Shown here one piece after another: positions 12,171 to 19,935 of a stretch of 64,000 nt of DNA (the first letter of the stretch is position 1; each line of letters starts with the position of its first letter). Both the position numbers and the translations under genes were made by a program. Source of the stretch: Prochlorococcus sp. AG-402-G10 (GTDB lineage Bacteria; Cyanobacteriota; Cyanobacteriia; PCC-6307; Cyanobiaceae); NCBI GenBank assembly GCA_003279445.1, contig QCHT01000002.1, positions 1 to 64,000 on the forward strand. The letters are read 5' to 3'. The notes under the pieces are model-generated. The model was not told where the DNA came from and ran no database searches. It saw only the letters and a list, made by a program, of their open reading frames with translations.

Positions 12171-13067
12171 TTTAAAACTCCATTGACTTAATTCTGACGA
12201 AAACGAGGGTAAAAGAAAAGTATCCCTAGCGAGATTTTTCCCTTGAGTAAAAACTATTAGAAGCATTCTATTCCCTTTAGGAGTTTCAAAGTACGCCGCA
12301 TCATGTCTTACTTCACTCATTAATCCTGCTTTACTCCACAAATTACTGCCAGTTGGCAATCCTTCTCCGAGAAAACCATCAACTTGATTATCAGGGTTCT
12401 CCTTTCGCTTTAGTAGATCTAATGAACGGTTAAGAATCCTTTTTAAATTCTGAGTTGCTTCTGGCATTAAAAAAGAACCATTAATTAATTCATGCATCAA
12501 CTTTGCCGTAGCAATTGTAGTTAATGAATTTCGATTCTGACCTATATCACCATAAAAGTCGCTATCGCGACCAAAAGGGCCATCACCCCAAGTTTTTTGA
12601 CAGCAATTAATGGATCGAAATTCCTTCCAATTAAAACTAGAAAGCCAAGCATTAACAAAATTTCTCTTTTTTTTCCACACTTCCCATCTTTGACCTTTTA
12701 AAGATGGACCGCTGGTTGTCGCTGTTAAAAGATCAACAATATAACTAGTTGCATCATTGCTCGAATTAGTAATCATTTCTTTCATGGCTCTTCGAAGCTC
12801 ACTTGATTCAATTAACAAATCTCGAAACAACCAATTTTCAATTGCACATGCATAGAATAATTTAACTACACTAGCGGGATATATGGGCTTCTCTTCCAAC
12901 CAACCTGCACCTCTTACGGAACTCAATGAATCTCCATCCTCAGCTGTATAACAAACCCATGTAATTGAAACCTTCTTATGAAGATTTGGTCGACATTCAT
13001 TCTCAAACTGGTCAATTAATTGTCGCAAGAAAGATCCCATCGAAGGATCGTAAATGTAAAAACTCAT
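12168..13067 (-). CDS. class A beta-lactamase-fold serine hydrolase (possible penicillin-recognising enzyme)
   Basis: A 299-residue protein with the three active-site boxes of the penicillin-binding/class A beta-lactamase fold: S-x-x-K (S66-V-V-K69), S-x-N (S102-S-N104) and a K-T-G variant, K246-A-G. I see no signal peptide or membrane helix at the N-terminus (MSFYIYDPSMGSFL...), which is unusual for an enzyme acting on peptidoglycan. Catalytic residues are kept, so it is likely an active hydrolase, perhaps a carboxypeptidase or an esterase; antibiotic resistance is not implied. It is divergent from an NlpC/P60 peptidase gene with only 18 bases between the start codons, which supports a shared cell-wall or muropeptide-recycling role. 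Confidence 0.8.
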   Translation of the reverse strand: MSFYIYDPSMGSFLRQLIDQFENECRPNLHKKVSITWVCYTAEDGDSLSSVRGAGWLEEKPIYPASVVKLFYACAIENWLFRDLLIESSELRRAMKEMITNSSNDATSYIVDLLTATTSGPSLKGQRWEVWKKKRNFVNAWLSSFNWKEFRSINCCQKTWGDGPFGRDSDFYGDIGQNRNSLTTIATAKLMHELINGSFLMPEATQNLKRILNRSLDLLKRKENPDNQVDGFLGEGLPTGSNLWSKAGLMSEVRHDAAYFETPKGNRMLLIVFTQGKNLARDTFLLPSFSSELSQWSFK

Positions 13068-13085
13068 TGCATACTTCTGTAATCA

Positions 13086-13838
13086 ATGTCTGTAGTCAAA
13101 ATAGCTTGGGATGAAAAAACTCTTACATCTGGAAGCTTATGGTTACTAAACAAAAATATTAATGGATACGAAAATGTGCGGAATGATCTACTTGCTACAG
13201 AAGCTATTTCGGGAAGAAAGTTTGAAATACTCACACAACCTAAACCTGGATATTCTCGCTTTCCTAAAGGAAAAATTAAAGTTCGTCTTCTTGAGGATGG
13301 ATATATTTGCTATTTCAAATTACAAGATCTTATAGGCCATATTGAAAGAACTCAGAATTGGAACCCCATATTACTCACAAAAACTCAGATCATAGAAAAA
13401 CTACCTCAAGTTCTTAGTTGGGTAAGAAAAGCTTCAAAAGTACCTAACTATTATCTTTGGGGAGGAACAGAAGGTCCAAATTTTGATTGTTCTGGTCTAA
13501 TTCAAGCTGCTTTTTCTTCAGAGAAAATTTGGTTACCTCGAGATGCTTATCAGCAAGAGCAGTTTTGTACCAGAATTGCGTTCAACTCCAAAACATTAAC
13601 GGAAATTTGCTTAGGCGACTTACTATTTTTTGGCGAAAAGGAAAGATGTACTCATGTTGGTCTTTACAAAGGTGCAGGAGCCTATTGGCATAGTTCAGGC
13701 TCAGAAGATGGTAGGAATGGTATTGGAATTGATTACCTAAATTCTAATAATAATGAAATTTCATCTAATTATTTCTCTAAGTTAAGAGGTGCTGGAAGAG
13801 TTGAACATTGTTATAATGGTCAGTCTTTTTACAAATAA
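13086..13838 (+). CDS. NlpC/P60 family cell-wall cysteine peptidase
   Basis: A 250-residue protein whose C-terminal domain (about 105-245) is an NlpC/P60 fold with catalytic C135 (in FDCSGL), H190 (CTHVGLY) and a third polar residue, H202 (YWHSS). The N-terminal half (about 1-90) resembles the SH3-like domains seen in cyanobacterial gamma-D-glutamyl-L-diamino-acid endopeptidases. Such enzymes cut the stem peptide of peptidoglycan, often recycling N-terminally free muropeptides. No signal peptide is visible, consistent with a cytoplasmic recycling role. It is divergent from the beta-lactamase-like gene. A 7-bp inverted repeat (13840-13855) directly follows the stop codon. Confidence 0.87.
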   Translation: MSVVKIAWDEKTLTSGSLWLLNKNINGYENVRNDLLATEAISGRKFEILTQPKPGYSRFPKGKIKVRLLEDGYICYFKLQDLIGHIERTQNWNPILLTKTQIIEKLPQVLSWVRKASKVPNYYLWGGTEGPNFDCSGLIQAAFSSEKIWLPRDAYQQEQFCTRIAFNSKTLTEICLGDLLFFGEKERCTHVGLYKGAGAYWHSSGSEDGRNGIGIDYLNSNNNEISSNYFSKLRGAGRVEHCYNGQSFYK

Positions 13839-14261
13839 TGATAAGTCTACTTATCGCTTTATTATGGATTTAACAATCCAATAAACATAGAATTTAGTCT
13901 TCTTTCCTACAGAAAGATAGTTATTGGCGAAGTAAAAAGTAGCCCAAAGAGAGCTAAATTCAACTTAGTCAAATCTAGATTTTACAATCGCTTTAGCAAG
14001 CTATTTATTGTATTCTTCTTCAATATATTTTTACCATAAGATTATCAACTTTAGACTTAGATGAGTTATTACAATCTTAAATAGCTTGAAAATTAGTTTT
14101 TGTCTGTTAATAATCAACACTTTGGGCGAGGCTATTTGGGAAAGACTTCTAATGAATATTTGCTCTAACACGTGGTATTAACGTTCACAAAACTATTTTG
14201 TTTCGGCTACACAGATGATTGGGAGCATCTCCATTACAGAAAAGACTAGATCAAGGAGTAT
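13839..14261. other. intergenic region, no gene recognised
   Basis: These 423 bases lie between two converging genes. Apart from the short inverted repeat GATAAGT-CT-ACTTATC at 13840-13855, which lacks a T tract and is a weak terminator candidate, I see only AT-rich sequence without an ORF, tRNA or family RNA that I recognise. A slightly GC-richer patch at about 14120-14230 has no recognisable structure. Confidence 0.5.
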
Positions 14262-14729
14262 TTAGAGTATTCGCGAAGCATTCAGAGGATAACGAATTGC
14301 TTTTGCTTTCTTCTTTAGAAGGGCCTTAGGACATCCTCTAAATCGAGATATTACTTGAGCTGACTTAATTACCACGCGACTATCAACATCCCTTAGCCCT
14401 AATCTAAGGATTGGCAAAACAGACAAATCACCCCATTTTTCTGCAGTATTAACAGCAATTAATCTGTCTTCCGGCCCAGATGCAATCAAATTTTTCAATT
14501 TTTTCCGTAAAAGAAATTTCTCTTTCTCAGTTTTAGGAAATAAGAAATGAACTGATTCAATTCCATTAGTTCCCTTCTTCTTACCTCCTGGAACAATCAC
14601 CAAGGAAGAAGGCTGAACTGTCAGATTCTCTGAAGTTTTAGTATTGAGAAGGGTTTTTGGTTTTCTCCCAAGCCCCAGAAGAGTTAATGCTAGGAAAAAT
14701 GCTGCTCCTGCTGCGACAAGCTGGTTCAT
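14262..14729 (-). CDS. HEAT-repeat-like membrane-anchored protein
   Basis: A 155-residue protein of unknown function. The N-terminus (about 5-22, VAAGAAFFLALTLLGLG) is a single membrane helix or uncleaved signal anchor, followed by a Lys/Thr-rich linker. Residues about 75-150 resemble HEAT-type helical repeats (NTAEKWGDLSVLPILRLGL, then DSRVVIKSAQVISRF). HEAT repeats usually mediate protein contacts; in cyanobacteria related proteins act as phycobilin lyases, but this one is too short for that. It is divergent from psaI (about 125 bases between starts), so a link to PSI assembly is conceivable but unsupported. Confidence 0.65.
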   Translation of the reverse strand: MNQLVAAGAAFFLALTLLGLGRKPKTLLNTKTSENLTVQPSSLVIVPGGKKKGTNGIESVHFLFPKTEKEKFLLRKKLKNLIASGPEDRLIAVNTAEKWGDLSVLPILRLGLRDVDSRVVIKSAQVISRFRGCPKALLKKKAKAIRYPLNASRIL

Positions 14730-14796
14730 AAAAGAAGAGTAATGGATGTGTCATTGGTCCGTATTGGATTGAACTTTTATGTCACCAATGAGCTCT

Positions 14797-14826
14797 TTGC
14801 GTACTATTACACGTTAACTCTATAAA
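14797..14826 (+). promoter_or_regulatory. predicted psaI-psaL promoter
   Basis: TTGCGT at 14797-14802 and TATAAA (continuing AATAAT) at 14821-14826, with an 18-bp spacer, resemble -35 and -10 boxes. They would give a leader of about 20-25 bases before the psaI ATG at 14855. This is inferred from spacing and similarity only. Confidence 0.4.
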
Positions 14827-14854
14827 ATAATTGTGGATCCTTTTGGTACATCCA

Positions 14855-14971
14855 ATGTCTAGTGATTTTGCCGCAACCTGGCTTCCGGCTGTCTTTGTCC
14901 CTTTGATTGGACTTGTAACACCAGCAGTTTTCATAGTTCTTGTTGGTCGCTACATCACAGCAACCGACTGA
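14855..14971 (+). CDS. psaI: photosystem I subunit VIII
   Basis: A 38-residue, single-helix PSI subunit, too short for ordinary gene finding but clear on translation: it begins MSSDFAATWLPAVFVPLIGL and ends GRYITATD. The hydrophobic helix covers about residues 11-31. PsaI sits beside PsaL at the trimerisation face of PSI and helps PsaL bind. It is followed by psaL 47 bases downstream on the same strand, the standard psaI-psaL order. A -10/-35-like pair lies just upstream. Confidence 0.93.
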   Translation: MSSDFAATWLPAVFVPLIGLVTPAVFIVLVGRYITATD

Positions 14972-15018
14972 AACACATTGTTTGTTTCTCCTAAGTCAAC
15001 AAAGTTTTTTATACGCCC

Positions 15019-15618
15019 ATGACTGAATTCCAAGACCCTTTTCTAAAGTCATCTGAACCTGTCAAATTAAACGAAAAATATATTGACAGTTCAGTTCGCC
15101 CTGGCGACATAGGGATTGTCGATCAGTGGGCTGTGAACCCAGTTTCGGACCCCTGCGTTGGAGACTTAGAAACACCAGTTAATTCTGGTTATTTTACAAA
15201 AGCATTTATTAATAACCTCCCATTTTATAGAGCTGGGCTTTCACCAAATTTTCGTGGGCTGGAAGTAGGAGCTGCTTTTGGTTACCTGCTTTATGGACCA
15301 TATGCAATGACAGGTCCTTTAAGAACTACTGAATTTGCTCTTACAGCTGGTTTATTAGGGACAATTGGAGCGGTTCATATACTGACAGCCCTTCTAGTTT
15401 TATACAATGCCCCTGGCAAGGCTCCTAATGTTCAACCTGCCGATGCAATAGTTGCTAACCCACCAGCTGATTTGTTTACTCGAGAAGGGTGGGCAGACTT
15501 TACAAGTGGCTTCTGGTTAGGAGGTTGTGGCGGTGCTGTTTTTGCATGGTTATTATGTGGAACCCTTCATCTAGATACAATTATGCCGATTGTTAAAAAT
15601 GTTTGGGCTGCAGGCTAA
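15019..15618 (+). CDS. psaL: photosystem I subunit XI
   Basis: A 199-residue thylakoid membrane subunit that holds the PSI trimer together. Recognised by the conserved segment around [18 protein letters not shown] and by hydrophobic helices at about residues 80-105, 110-130 and 165-190. It carries a longer N-terminus (about 30 extra residues, [20 protein letters not shown]) than many cyanobacterial PsaL proteins, in line with picocyanobacteria as I recall. It is co-transcribed with psaI and followed by a strong terminator hairpin. Confidence 0.97.
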   Translation: MTEFQDPFLKSSEPVKLNEKYIDSSVRPGDIGIVDQWAVNPVSDPCVGDLETPVNSGYFTKAFINNLPFYRAGLSPNFRGLEVGAAFGYLLYGPYAMTGPLRTTEFALTAGLLGTIGAVHILTALLVLYNAPGKAPNVQPADAIVANPPADLFTREGWADFTSGFWLGGCGGAVFAWLLCGTLHLDTIMPIVKNVWAAG

Positions 15619-15636
15619 TTCAAAACTGAAGAACAT

Positions 15637-15693
15637 CTCATAATAAAACCCTAGTAGGAGGATAAAGTCCATCTACTAGGGTTTTATTATGAG
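15637..15693. terminator. long hairpin after psaL (terminator)
   Basis: A perfect 21-bp inverted repeat: arm 15637-15657 pairs with arm 15673-15693 around a 15-base loop. The core CCCTAG/CTAGGG is followed by TTTTATTA within the right arm, so a shorter stem with a T tract can form on the plus strand. By symmetry the minus strand has the same form, so it may work in both directions. It starts 19 bases after the psaL stop. Confidence 0.85.
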
Positions 15694-15838
15694 AAATGCC
15701 TAATCACGCTCTTATTCAATACAAAAAACATATTTAATAGATCAATGCAAGATTTAATCCATTAGCAAATAAAATATTCCTAATTTCTTTTTTGTTTTGC
15801 TGGCTTAATCCTCTGCAAAATTCAAATAATTAGGCACT

Positions 15839-15867
15839 AAAAAAAGCCCGCTCAAGGCGGACTTTTT
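15839..15867 (-). terminator. terminator of the candidate small RNA
   Basis: Stem of about 10 pairs with one mismatch (15841-15851 with 15857-15867) around a five-base loop. On the minus strand it ends in seven Ts, against five on the plus strand, so minus is the preferred direction. Confidence 0.75.
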
Positions 15868-15929
15868 CAGGAGATCTTGAGCAAGTGTTTCCTAGTTTCC
15901 ACTGCTCGGAGAATCTCTTCTCCTCACAC
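15839..15929 (-). ncRNA. candidate Yfr2-family small RNA
   Basis: On the minus strand about 90 bases form a complete small-RNA unit: a -10-like GATAAT (complement of 15934-15939), a 5' end near 15925-15929 reading GUGUGAGGAG, a first hairpin (GAGCA/UGCUC stem) whose loop holds two copies of GGAAAC (complements of 15895-15900 and 15887-15892), and a 3' rho-independent terminator ending in seven Ts (15867 down to 15839). As I recall, paired GGAAAC motifs in the first loop and a size near 90 nt mark the Yfr2-5 family of picocyanobacteria. The 5' GUGUGAGGAG is exactly antisense to the conserved CUCCUCACAC motif of Yfr1. The family assignment is from memory, and a covariance-model search would settle it. 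Confidence 0.7.
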
Positions 15930-15933
15930 AAAA

Positions 15934-15939
15934 ATTATC
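15934..15939 (-). promoter_or_regulatory. predicted -10 box of the candidate small RNA
   Basis: The minus strand reads GATAAT here, 5-9 bases before the proposed RNA start. No -35 hexamer is seen at the proper distance (TCAGTA), which would suit an activator-dependent promoter or the weak -35 conservation of Prochlorococcus. Confidence 0.45.
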
Positions 15940-15980
15940 TCATATGATTTTGAAATTACTGAAAGCTTGGATAGCAAGGA

Positions 15981-16002
15981 AAACTGTCACATGTGACAGT
16001 TT
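15981..16002. repeat. 22-bp perfect palindrome (possible operator)
   Basis: AAACTGTCACA/TGTGACAGTTT is a perfect palindrome with no spacer, centred between 15991 and 15992. It lies about 64 bases before the proposed start of the minus-strand small RNA and 142 bases past the stop codon of the PAP2 gene. Its symmetric TCACA/TGTGA core uses the same half-sites as CRP-type sites but in the reverse arrangement. It may bind a dimeric regulator, or it may be a terminator hairpin (9-bp stem, CATG loop, short T tract) for the PAP2 transcript. Confidence 0.6.
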
Positions 16003-16143
16003 GATTGTTCATAAATAATCAGAGTTTAAACGCAAAAGACTTATATAAGAGAAGGGAGCTGCAAAAAGTAAGAGGATCCCTTTTCATCCCCAAAACATAA
16101 ACTGATGATCTAAAAGTTATGGAAGACATTCAAAGGAGATGTA

Positions 16144-16818
16144 TCAGCGATGGCTGGAGCGTTGAGATGAAGACAAGTGATTCCTCTCCCAAGCAGTGAA
16201 GCCTGCCAAGCAGAAGGTTAACCAAACATACCCAACCGCTGCGCCAGCGAGGATGTCACTTGGCCAGTGGGCTCTGGAATAGAGAGTACTAATCCAGACA
16301 AGAGCAACCCAAAGGCTAGAGAACACAAACAAAGGCCAGCGCAGTCGAGGATAGTGCGCAGCTATCATGGTGCAACTCATGAAATAAAAGACCACTGATC
16401 CAGCGGCATGGCCGCTGGGAAAGCTGCGACCTGTTAAGGAAAGAAGTGACCCTCCAGGACGTGGGCGATCAAACCATGGCTTCAAGATTTGATCGACTAT
16501 TACCAAGATGCCACCGGTTCCAAATACTAAACATATCAAGTCTTGCCAAAAGCGCTTCAAAGCAAAGAAGAACAACATCGAAAGCACCAAAACCCCTGTG
16601 AAATGGACCCCGCTCAGTTTATAAATAACTAGTAGGAAAGATCCCAAGCCAGAAGGAATATGCTGAATAAAGACGTCTAGTAGCCGATGGTCAAGTGAAT
16701 TGACAGAATTAATTACCAAGCTTGGGGCCGCCCAAACCAATAGAAGCAATAGCAATAGAACAAAGATAATACGGGGAAATCCGAGAACCTTAAACCACTC
16801 AAGAAGCAAACTAGTCAT
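16144..16818 (-). CDS. PAP2-superfamily membrane phosphatase
   Basis: A 224-residue membrane protein of the PAP2/phosphatidic-acid-phosphatase family, with about five or six hydrophobic helices. Motif 1 K-x6-RP (KPWFDRPRP) and motif 2 PSGH (SFPSGHA) are intact. In motif 3 the usual SR-x5-H-x3-D reads ST-x5-H-x3-D (STLYSRAHWPSD): His and Asp are kept, but the Arg position holds Thr with an Arg four residues later. Members remove phosphate from lipid phosphates such as undecaprenyl diphosphate or phosphatidate; the substrate cannot be told here. It starts 100 bases from tRNA-Ser. The only nearby terminator candidate is the palindrome at 15981. Confidence 0.85.
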   Translation of the reverse strand: MTSLLLEWFKVLGFPRIIFVLLLLLLLVWAAPSLVINSVNSLDHRLLDVFIQHIPSGLGSFLLVIYKLSGVHFTGVLVLSMLFFFALKRFWQDLICLVFGTGGILVIVDQILKPWFDRPRPGGSLLSLTGRSFPSGHAAGSVVFYFMSCTMIAAHYPRLRWPLFVFSSLWVALVWISTLYSRAHWPSDILAGAAVGYVWLTFCLAGFTAWERNHLSSSQRSSHR

Positions 16819-16918
16819 GGAGATAAAGGGATCTATTGCATCTGATGGGAGTAAATACGATTCAATCTGTTCAAGGTCGCCAGACTCATCTGAGAGTAGG
16901 CAATCATCTAAGTTTAAA

Positions 16919-17007
16919 CGGAGAGGGAGGGATTCGAACCCTCGACAAGAGTTGCCTCCTGTAACTCCTTAGCAGGGAGCCGCTTTCAACCACTCAGCCA
17001 CCTCTCC
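16919..17007 (-). tRNA. tRNA-Ser(GCT)
   Basis: An 89-base cloverleaf on the minus strand: acceptor GGAGAGG pairs with CCTCTCC followed by discriminator G, anticodon loop CTGCTAA (anticodon GCT, reading AGC/AGU), a long class II variable arm, and a T loop TTCGAAT. The CCA end is not encoded. No repeat of its 3' end was noticed that would suggest use as an integration site. Confidence 0.96.
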
Positions 17008-17074
17008 AGTAGCTTCATTACCTTATCAAGACAACATCAATATCCCAAGAAATTTCCCTGATTCTTCAGGAATA

Positions 17075-18253
17075 TCAAATGACCACTCTAGGAAGACGGT
17101 ACTTAAAACTACATAGAATCTCCCAAGGGATAGAGCCACAAGCTTGACTCCATTCGTAGGGAGTTATGGAAGAACCCTTGTCCTCACCTAGAAAAGTAAC
17201 AACATCTCCTATTCGAATATCATTGTTTTCAGTAATATCTATGACCAATTGATCCATGGTAATTGAACCAACTTGTGGATAGAAATAACCATTAATTAAA
17301 ACAGAAATTTTTCCAGACAAAGCACGATTTATTCCATCTGCATAGCCAATTCCTACAACAGCAAGACGACTTGGTCGTTTTGTAATGAAATCATGCCCAT
17401 AGCTCACCCCAGTATGAGAAGGGACATCGCGAATCAATGTAATTCTAGCCCTTACAGCTAAAGCAGGCTTTAAAGAGCAATTATCAGCAAAATCCTCAAA
17501 AGGTTTGTAGCCATACAAAGCTAAACCCACCCTGACCATATCGTAATGAAGTGCCTTATCTCTAAAGGTGCCTGCCGAATTGGCCAGGTGCCTACAAAGA
17601 TTTTGACGTGCAGGTTTGAAATTAGATAATAATGAATTAAACCTTTTTTTCTGAAGAGAGGTAATTATTTCCGGCTGACCATGCCTCTCACCATCAGCCA
17701 ATGCAAGATGGCTATAGATTCCTACCAGCTCAATGTTCTCAAGAGTATCAATTAAATTGATAAGGCTTTTCAGAGAACTTATATCACACCCTAATCTAGT
17801 CATTCCAGTATCAACTTTAATATGGATATTGAATTTCTTCTCATATGATTCAGCAATTTTTTGGCAAAAAAGTGCTTCTCTCGAACTACTTATAGTAGGT
17901 ATCAGGTCCCAGTTGAGACAGGCATCTAAATCTTTAAAATTGACTAAATTGCCAAGTATCAATATTGGGCAAGAAATACCAAGTTTCCTTAAATCTAGAG
18001 CTTCCTGCAATGTTGCGACTCCTAAATTTGCCGCGCCTCCTTCCAAAGCTGCTTCAGCTACTGTTCCAGCTCCATGGCCATAACCATCAGCTTTGACAAC
18101 CGCCATTAAGAGACAGTTTTCTTCAAGAAGACTTTTAACAAATTGAGTATTGTCGCGAATCGCACTTGGGAAAACTTCCACCCAAGCCCTTTGCCGTGGA
18201 TCAATACTATCTAAAGACAAGGATTTGTACTTCACGAGGCAAGCAGCATTCAT
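17075..18253 (-). CDS. alr: alanine racemase
   Basis: PLP-dependent enzyme that makes D-alanine for peptidoglycan in the cytoplasm. At 392 residues it is of normal length. The PLP lysine lies in VVKADGYGHG (about residue 54) and the second catalytic base, Tyr, in GVSYGHDF (about 286), so both acid-base residues are present. An N-terminal extension of about 20 residues precedes the family start (RAWVEVFPSAI). It is divergent from the HNH nuclease gene with 37 bases between starts. D-alanine supply links it to the cell-wall enzymes near 12-14 kb, but there is no operon relation. Confidence 0.96.
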   Translation of the reverse strand: MNAACLVKYKSLSLDSIDPRQRAWVEVFPSAIRDNTQFVKSLLEENCLLMAVVKADGYGHGAGTVAEAALEGGAANLGVATLQEALDLRKLGISCPILILGNLVNFKDLDACLNWDLIPTISSSREALFCQKIAESYEKKFNIHIKVDTGMTRLGCDISSLKSLINLIDTLENIELVGIYSHLALADGERHGQPEIITSLQKKRFNSLLSNFKPARQNLCRHLANSAGTFRDKALHYDMVRVGLALYGYKPFEDFADNCSLKPALAVRARITLIRDVPSHTGVSYGHDFITKRPSRLAVVGIGYADGINRALSGKISVLINGYFYPQVGSITMDQLVIDITENNDIRIGDVVTFLGEDKGSSITPYEWSQACGSIPWEILCSFKYRLPRVVI

Positions 18254-18290
18254 CTAATGCAAGTAGAATTATATTAATTAAGTTGCTGGC

Positions 18291-18785
18291 ATGAGCCAGG
18301 TTCTAGTACTAAATGCATCCTATGAGCCTTTGAATATCACCACGTGGCGTCGAGCCACAGTGTTGATGCTTAAAGGTAAAGCAGAGAGCTTGGAAGAGAA
18401 TTCCAATCATGAGATTAGACATAATGTAAAACTTCCCACTGTTATTCGACTGAGATATTTTATTAAAGTTCCATATCGAGAATTAGCCTTAAACAGAAAG
18501 AACCTCCTTCAACGTGATAATTACTCCTGCCAATACTGTGCCTATTCGGGTGATCAATTATCAATCGATCATGTAATACCTCGAAGTCGTGGGGGAAAAG
18601 ACATTTGGGAGAATGTTGCGACAGCATGCATCTCCTGCAATATCAGAAAAGGTAATCGCACACCTAAAGAAGCAAATATGCCTTTAAAAAATAAACCACA
18701 TAAGCCATTTAATTCACTTAGTTTTGAAGCTACTAAGCTAATAGGCTCTGGTCGTCATAAAGAGTGGAGAAAATACGTAATTTGA
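18291..18785 (+). CDS. HNH endonuclease family protein
   Basis: A 164-residue protein with a clear HNH nuclease domain at about residues 75-130: two zinc-binding C-x2-C pairs (CQYC and CISC), the central IDHVIPRSRGG, and the terminal N-x2-C-x2-C-N pattern typical of the family. The N-terminal 60 residues (MSQVLVLNASYEPLNITTWR) match the stand-alone HNH proteins found widely in cyanobacteria and other bacteria, whose biological role is not settled. No intron, intein or phage genes are near, so I treat it as a housekeeping gene and not a mobile element. It is convergent with prfA (17-base gap). Confidence 0.9.
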   Translation: MSQVLVLNASYEPLNITTWRRATVLMLKGKAESLEENSNHEIRHNVKLPTVIRLRYFIKVPYRELALNRKNLLQRDNYSCQYCAYSGDQLSIDHVIPRSRGGKDIWENVATACISCNIRKGNRTPKEANMPLKNKPHKPFNSLSFEATKLIGSGRHKEWRKYVI

Positions 18786-18802
18786 TGGGGTTAATCAAGT
18801 TT

Positions 18803-19906
18803 TTATTCCTCTGATTGGTTACCCAATTCTTCAATTTGCAATCTTTGTTCTTCTGCTATACAAGCTCCAATTAATTCCTCCAACTGTCCTTCTAAAACAC
18901 TTTCTAAAGGGAAATTAACTCCTAGTCGATGGTCAGTAGTGCGATTATCTTTATAGTTATATGTGCGAATCTTTTCACTTCTATCACCAGTCCCAACTTG
19001 CGCTAATCGAGCAGAACGTTCTTTTGCATTCGCTTGAGCAATTTCTCGTTCTAATAATTTAGCTCTTAAAATTTCGATAGCCCTCTCTCTATTTTGCAAC
19101 TGAGATCGTTCTTGAGTGCAAAAAACTCTTATTCCAGTTGGCTTATGTAACAAATCAACAGCCGTTTCAACTTTATTAACATTCTGACCACCTGCACCTC
19201 CTGATCTTGCTGTACTAATTTCTAAATCAGTAGGCTCCAGTTTCACTTCAACAGTATCGGCCTCAGGCATCACGGCAACCGTAGCAGTAGAAGTATGCAC
19301 TCTGCCTTGAGATTCTGTTGCAGGCACACGTTGAACCCTATGTACGCCCGCTTCGAATTTCAGCTGACTAAATACTGCTTCCCCTTTTACAGAAATAATT
19401 AGTTCACGGAAACCGCCTAAATCCGCTTCAGTAGAACTAATTGGCTTCACTGACCAACCAACTTTCAACCCATATCTTTCATACATTCTCGCCAAGTCAC
19501 CTGCCCAAATACACGCTTCATCTCCTCCAGCACCAGCTCGGATCTCCAACATTACACTTCTCTCATCCCTTGGATCCTTTGGCAAGAGCGCAATAGTTAA
19601 ACGCTCAAGGAGAACCTTCTCAAGGTCCTCTAATCGCTTTAATTCTTCCTGAGCCAACAACTCCATTTCTTTATCTGACTTACTTTCTCTTAATAACTCT
19701 TTTGCTTCTATTGACTCTGCATCTATAGATTTAAGTTGTTGATAATCTAAAACTAAAGGTTCTAGTCGAGCCCTCTCCCTTGCAATAGTCTCAAGGCGTT
19801 TGGGGTCTGATGCAACATCTGGATCAGCCAACTGCAATTCCAAGTTTTTAAAACTTGCGCTAGCGGTTTCTAATCTTGCTTTCAGGGTTGAAGTGTCCAT
19901 CGCCAC
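18803..19906 (-). CDS. prfA: peptide chain release factor 1
   Basis: Recognises UAA and UAG in the ribosomal A site and triggers release of the finished protein. It has 367 residues. The RF1-specific anticodon-like motif P-A-T is in [10 protein letters not shown], and the catalytic GGQ loop in [10 protein letters not shown], where Gln is normally N5-methylated. The first possible start is GTG at 19906, 7 bases after a GGAG Shine-Dalgarno; an ATG two codons later (19900) is the alternative. It is the last gene of the long ribosomal-protein array, after rpmE. Confidence 0.97.
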   Translation of the reverse strand: MAMDTSTLKARLETASASFKNLELQLADPDVASDPKRLETIARERARLEPLVLDYQQLKSIDAESIEAKELLRESKSDKEMELLAQEELKRLEDLEKVLLERLTIALLPKDPRDERSVMLEIRAGAGGDEACIWAGDLARMYERYGLKVGWSVKPISSTEADLGGFRELIISVKGEAVFSQLKFEAGVHRVQRVPATESQGRVHTSTATVAVMPEADTVEVKLEPTDLEISTARSGGAGGQNVNKVETAVDLLHKPTGIRVFCTQERSQLQNRERAIEILRAKLLEREIAQANAKERSARLAQVGTGDRSEKIRTYNYKDNRTTDHRLGVNFPLESVLEGQLEELIGACIAEEQRLQIEELGNQSEE

Positions 19907-19935
19907 ATCTCAACTCCTTTTAATTTGAGAAATAA

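Noticed and set aside
12168-13067. Antibiotic-resistance beta-lactamase
   Set aside because: The SxxK, SxN and K-A-G boxes only show the fold family; no signal peptide or other support for secreted beta-lactamase activity.
13840-13855. Inverted repeat after the NlpC/P60 gene as a terminator
   Set aside because: Seven mostly A-T pairs, a two-base loop and no T tract; mentioned under the gene only.
15920-15929. Plus-strand CTCCTCACAC resembling the core of Yfr1
   Set aside because: No Yfr1-like flanking stems or downstream plus-strand T-rich terminator; the surrounding signals fit a minus-strand RNA that is antisense to Yfr1.
16919-17007. tRNA-Ser, tRNA-Gln and tRNA-Arg as island attachment sites
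   Set aside because: No integrase, no repeated tRNA 3' ends noticed, and neighbouring genes are core genes with matching composition.
18291-18785. HNH nuclease as part of a mobile element or intein
   Set aside because: It is a stand-alone gene with a conserved N-terminal domain, and no repeats, intron ends, recombinase or phage genes are nearby.
18779-18806. Hairpin TTGAT/ATCAA with a T run between the HNH gene and prfA
   Set aside because: Only five base pairs, all but one A-T, so too weak to call a terminator.
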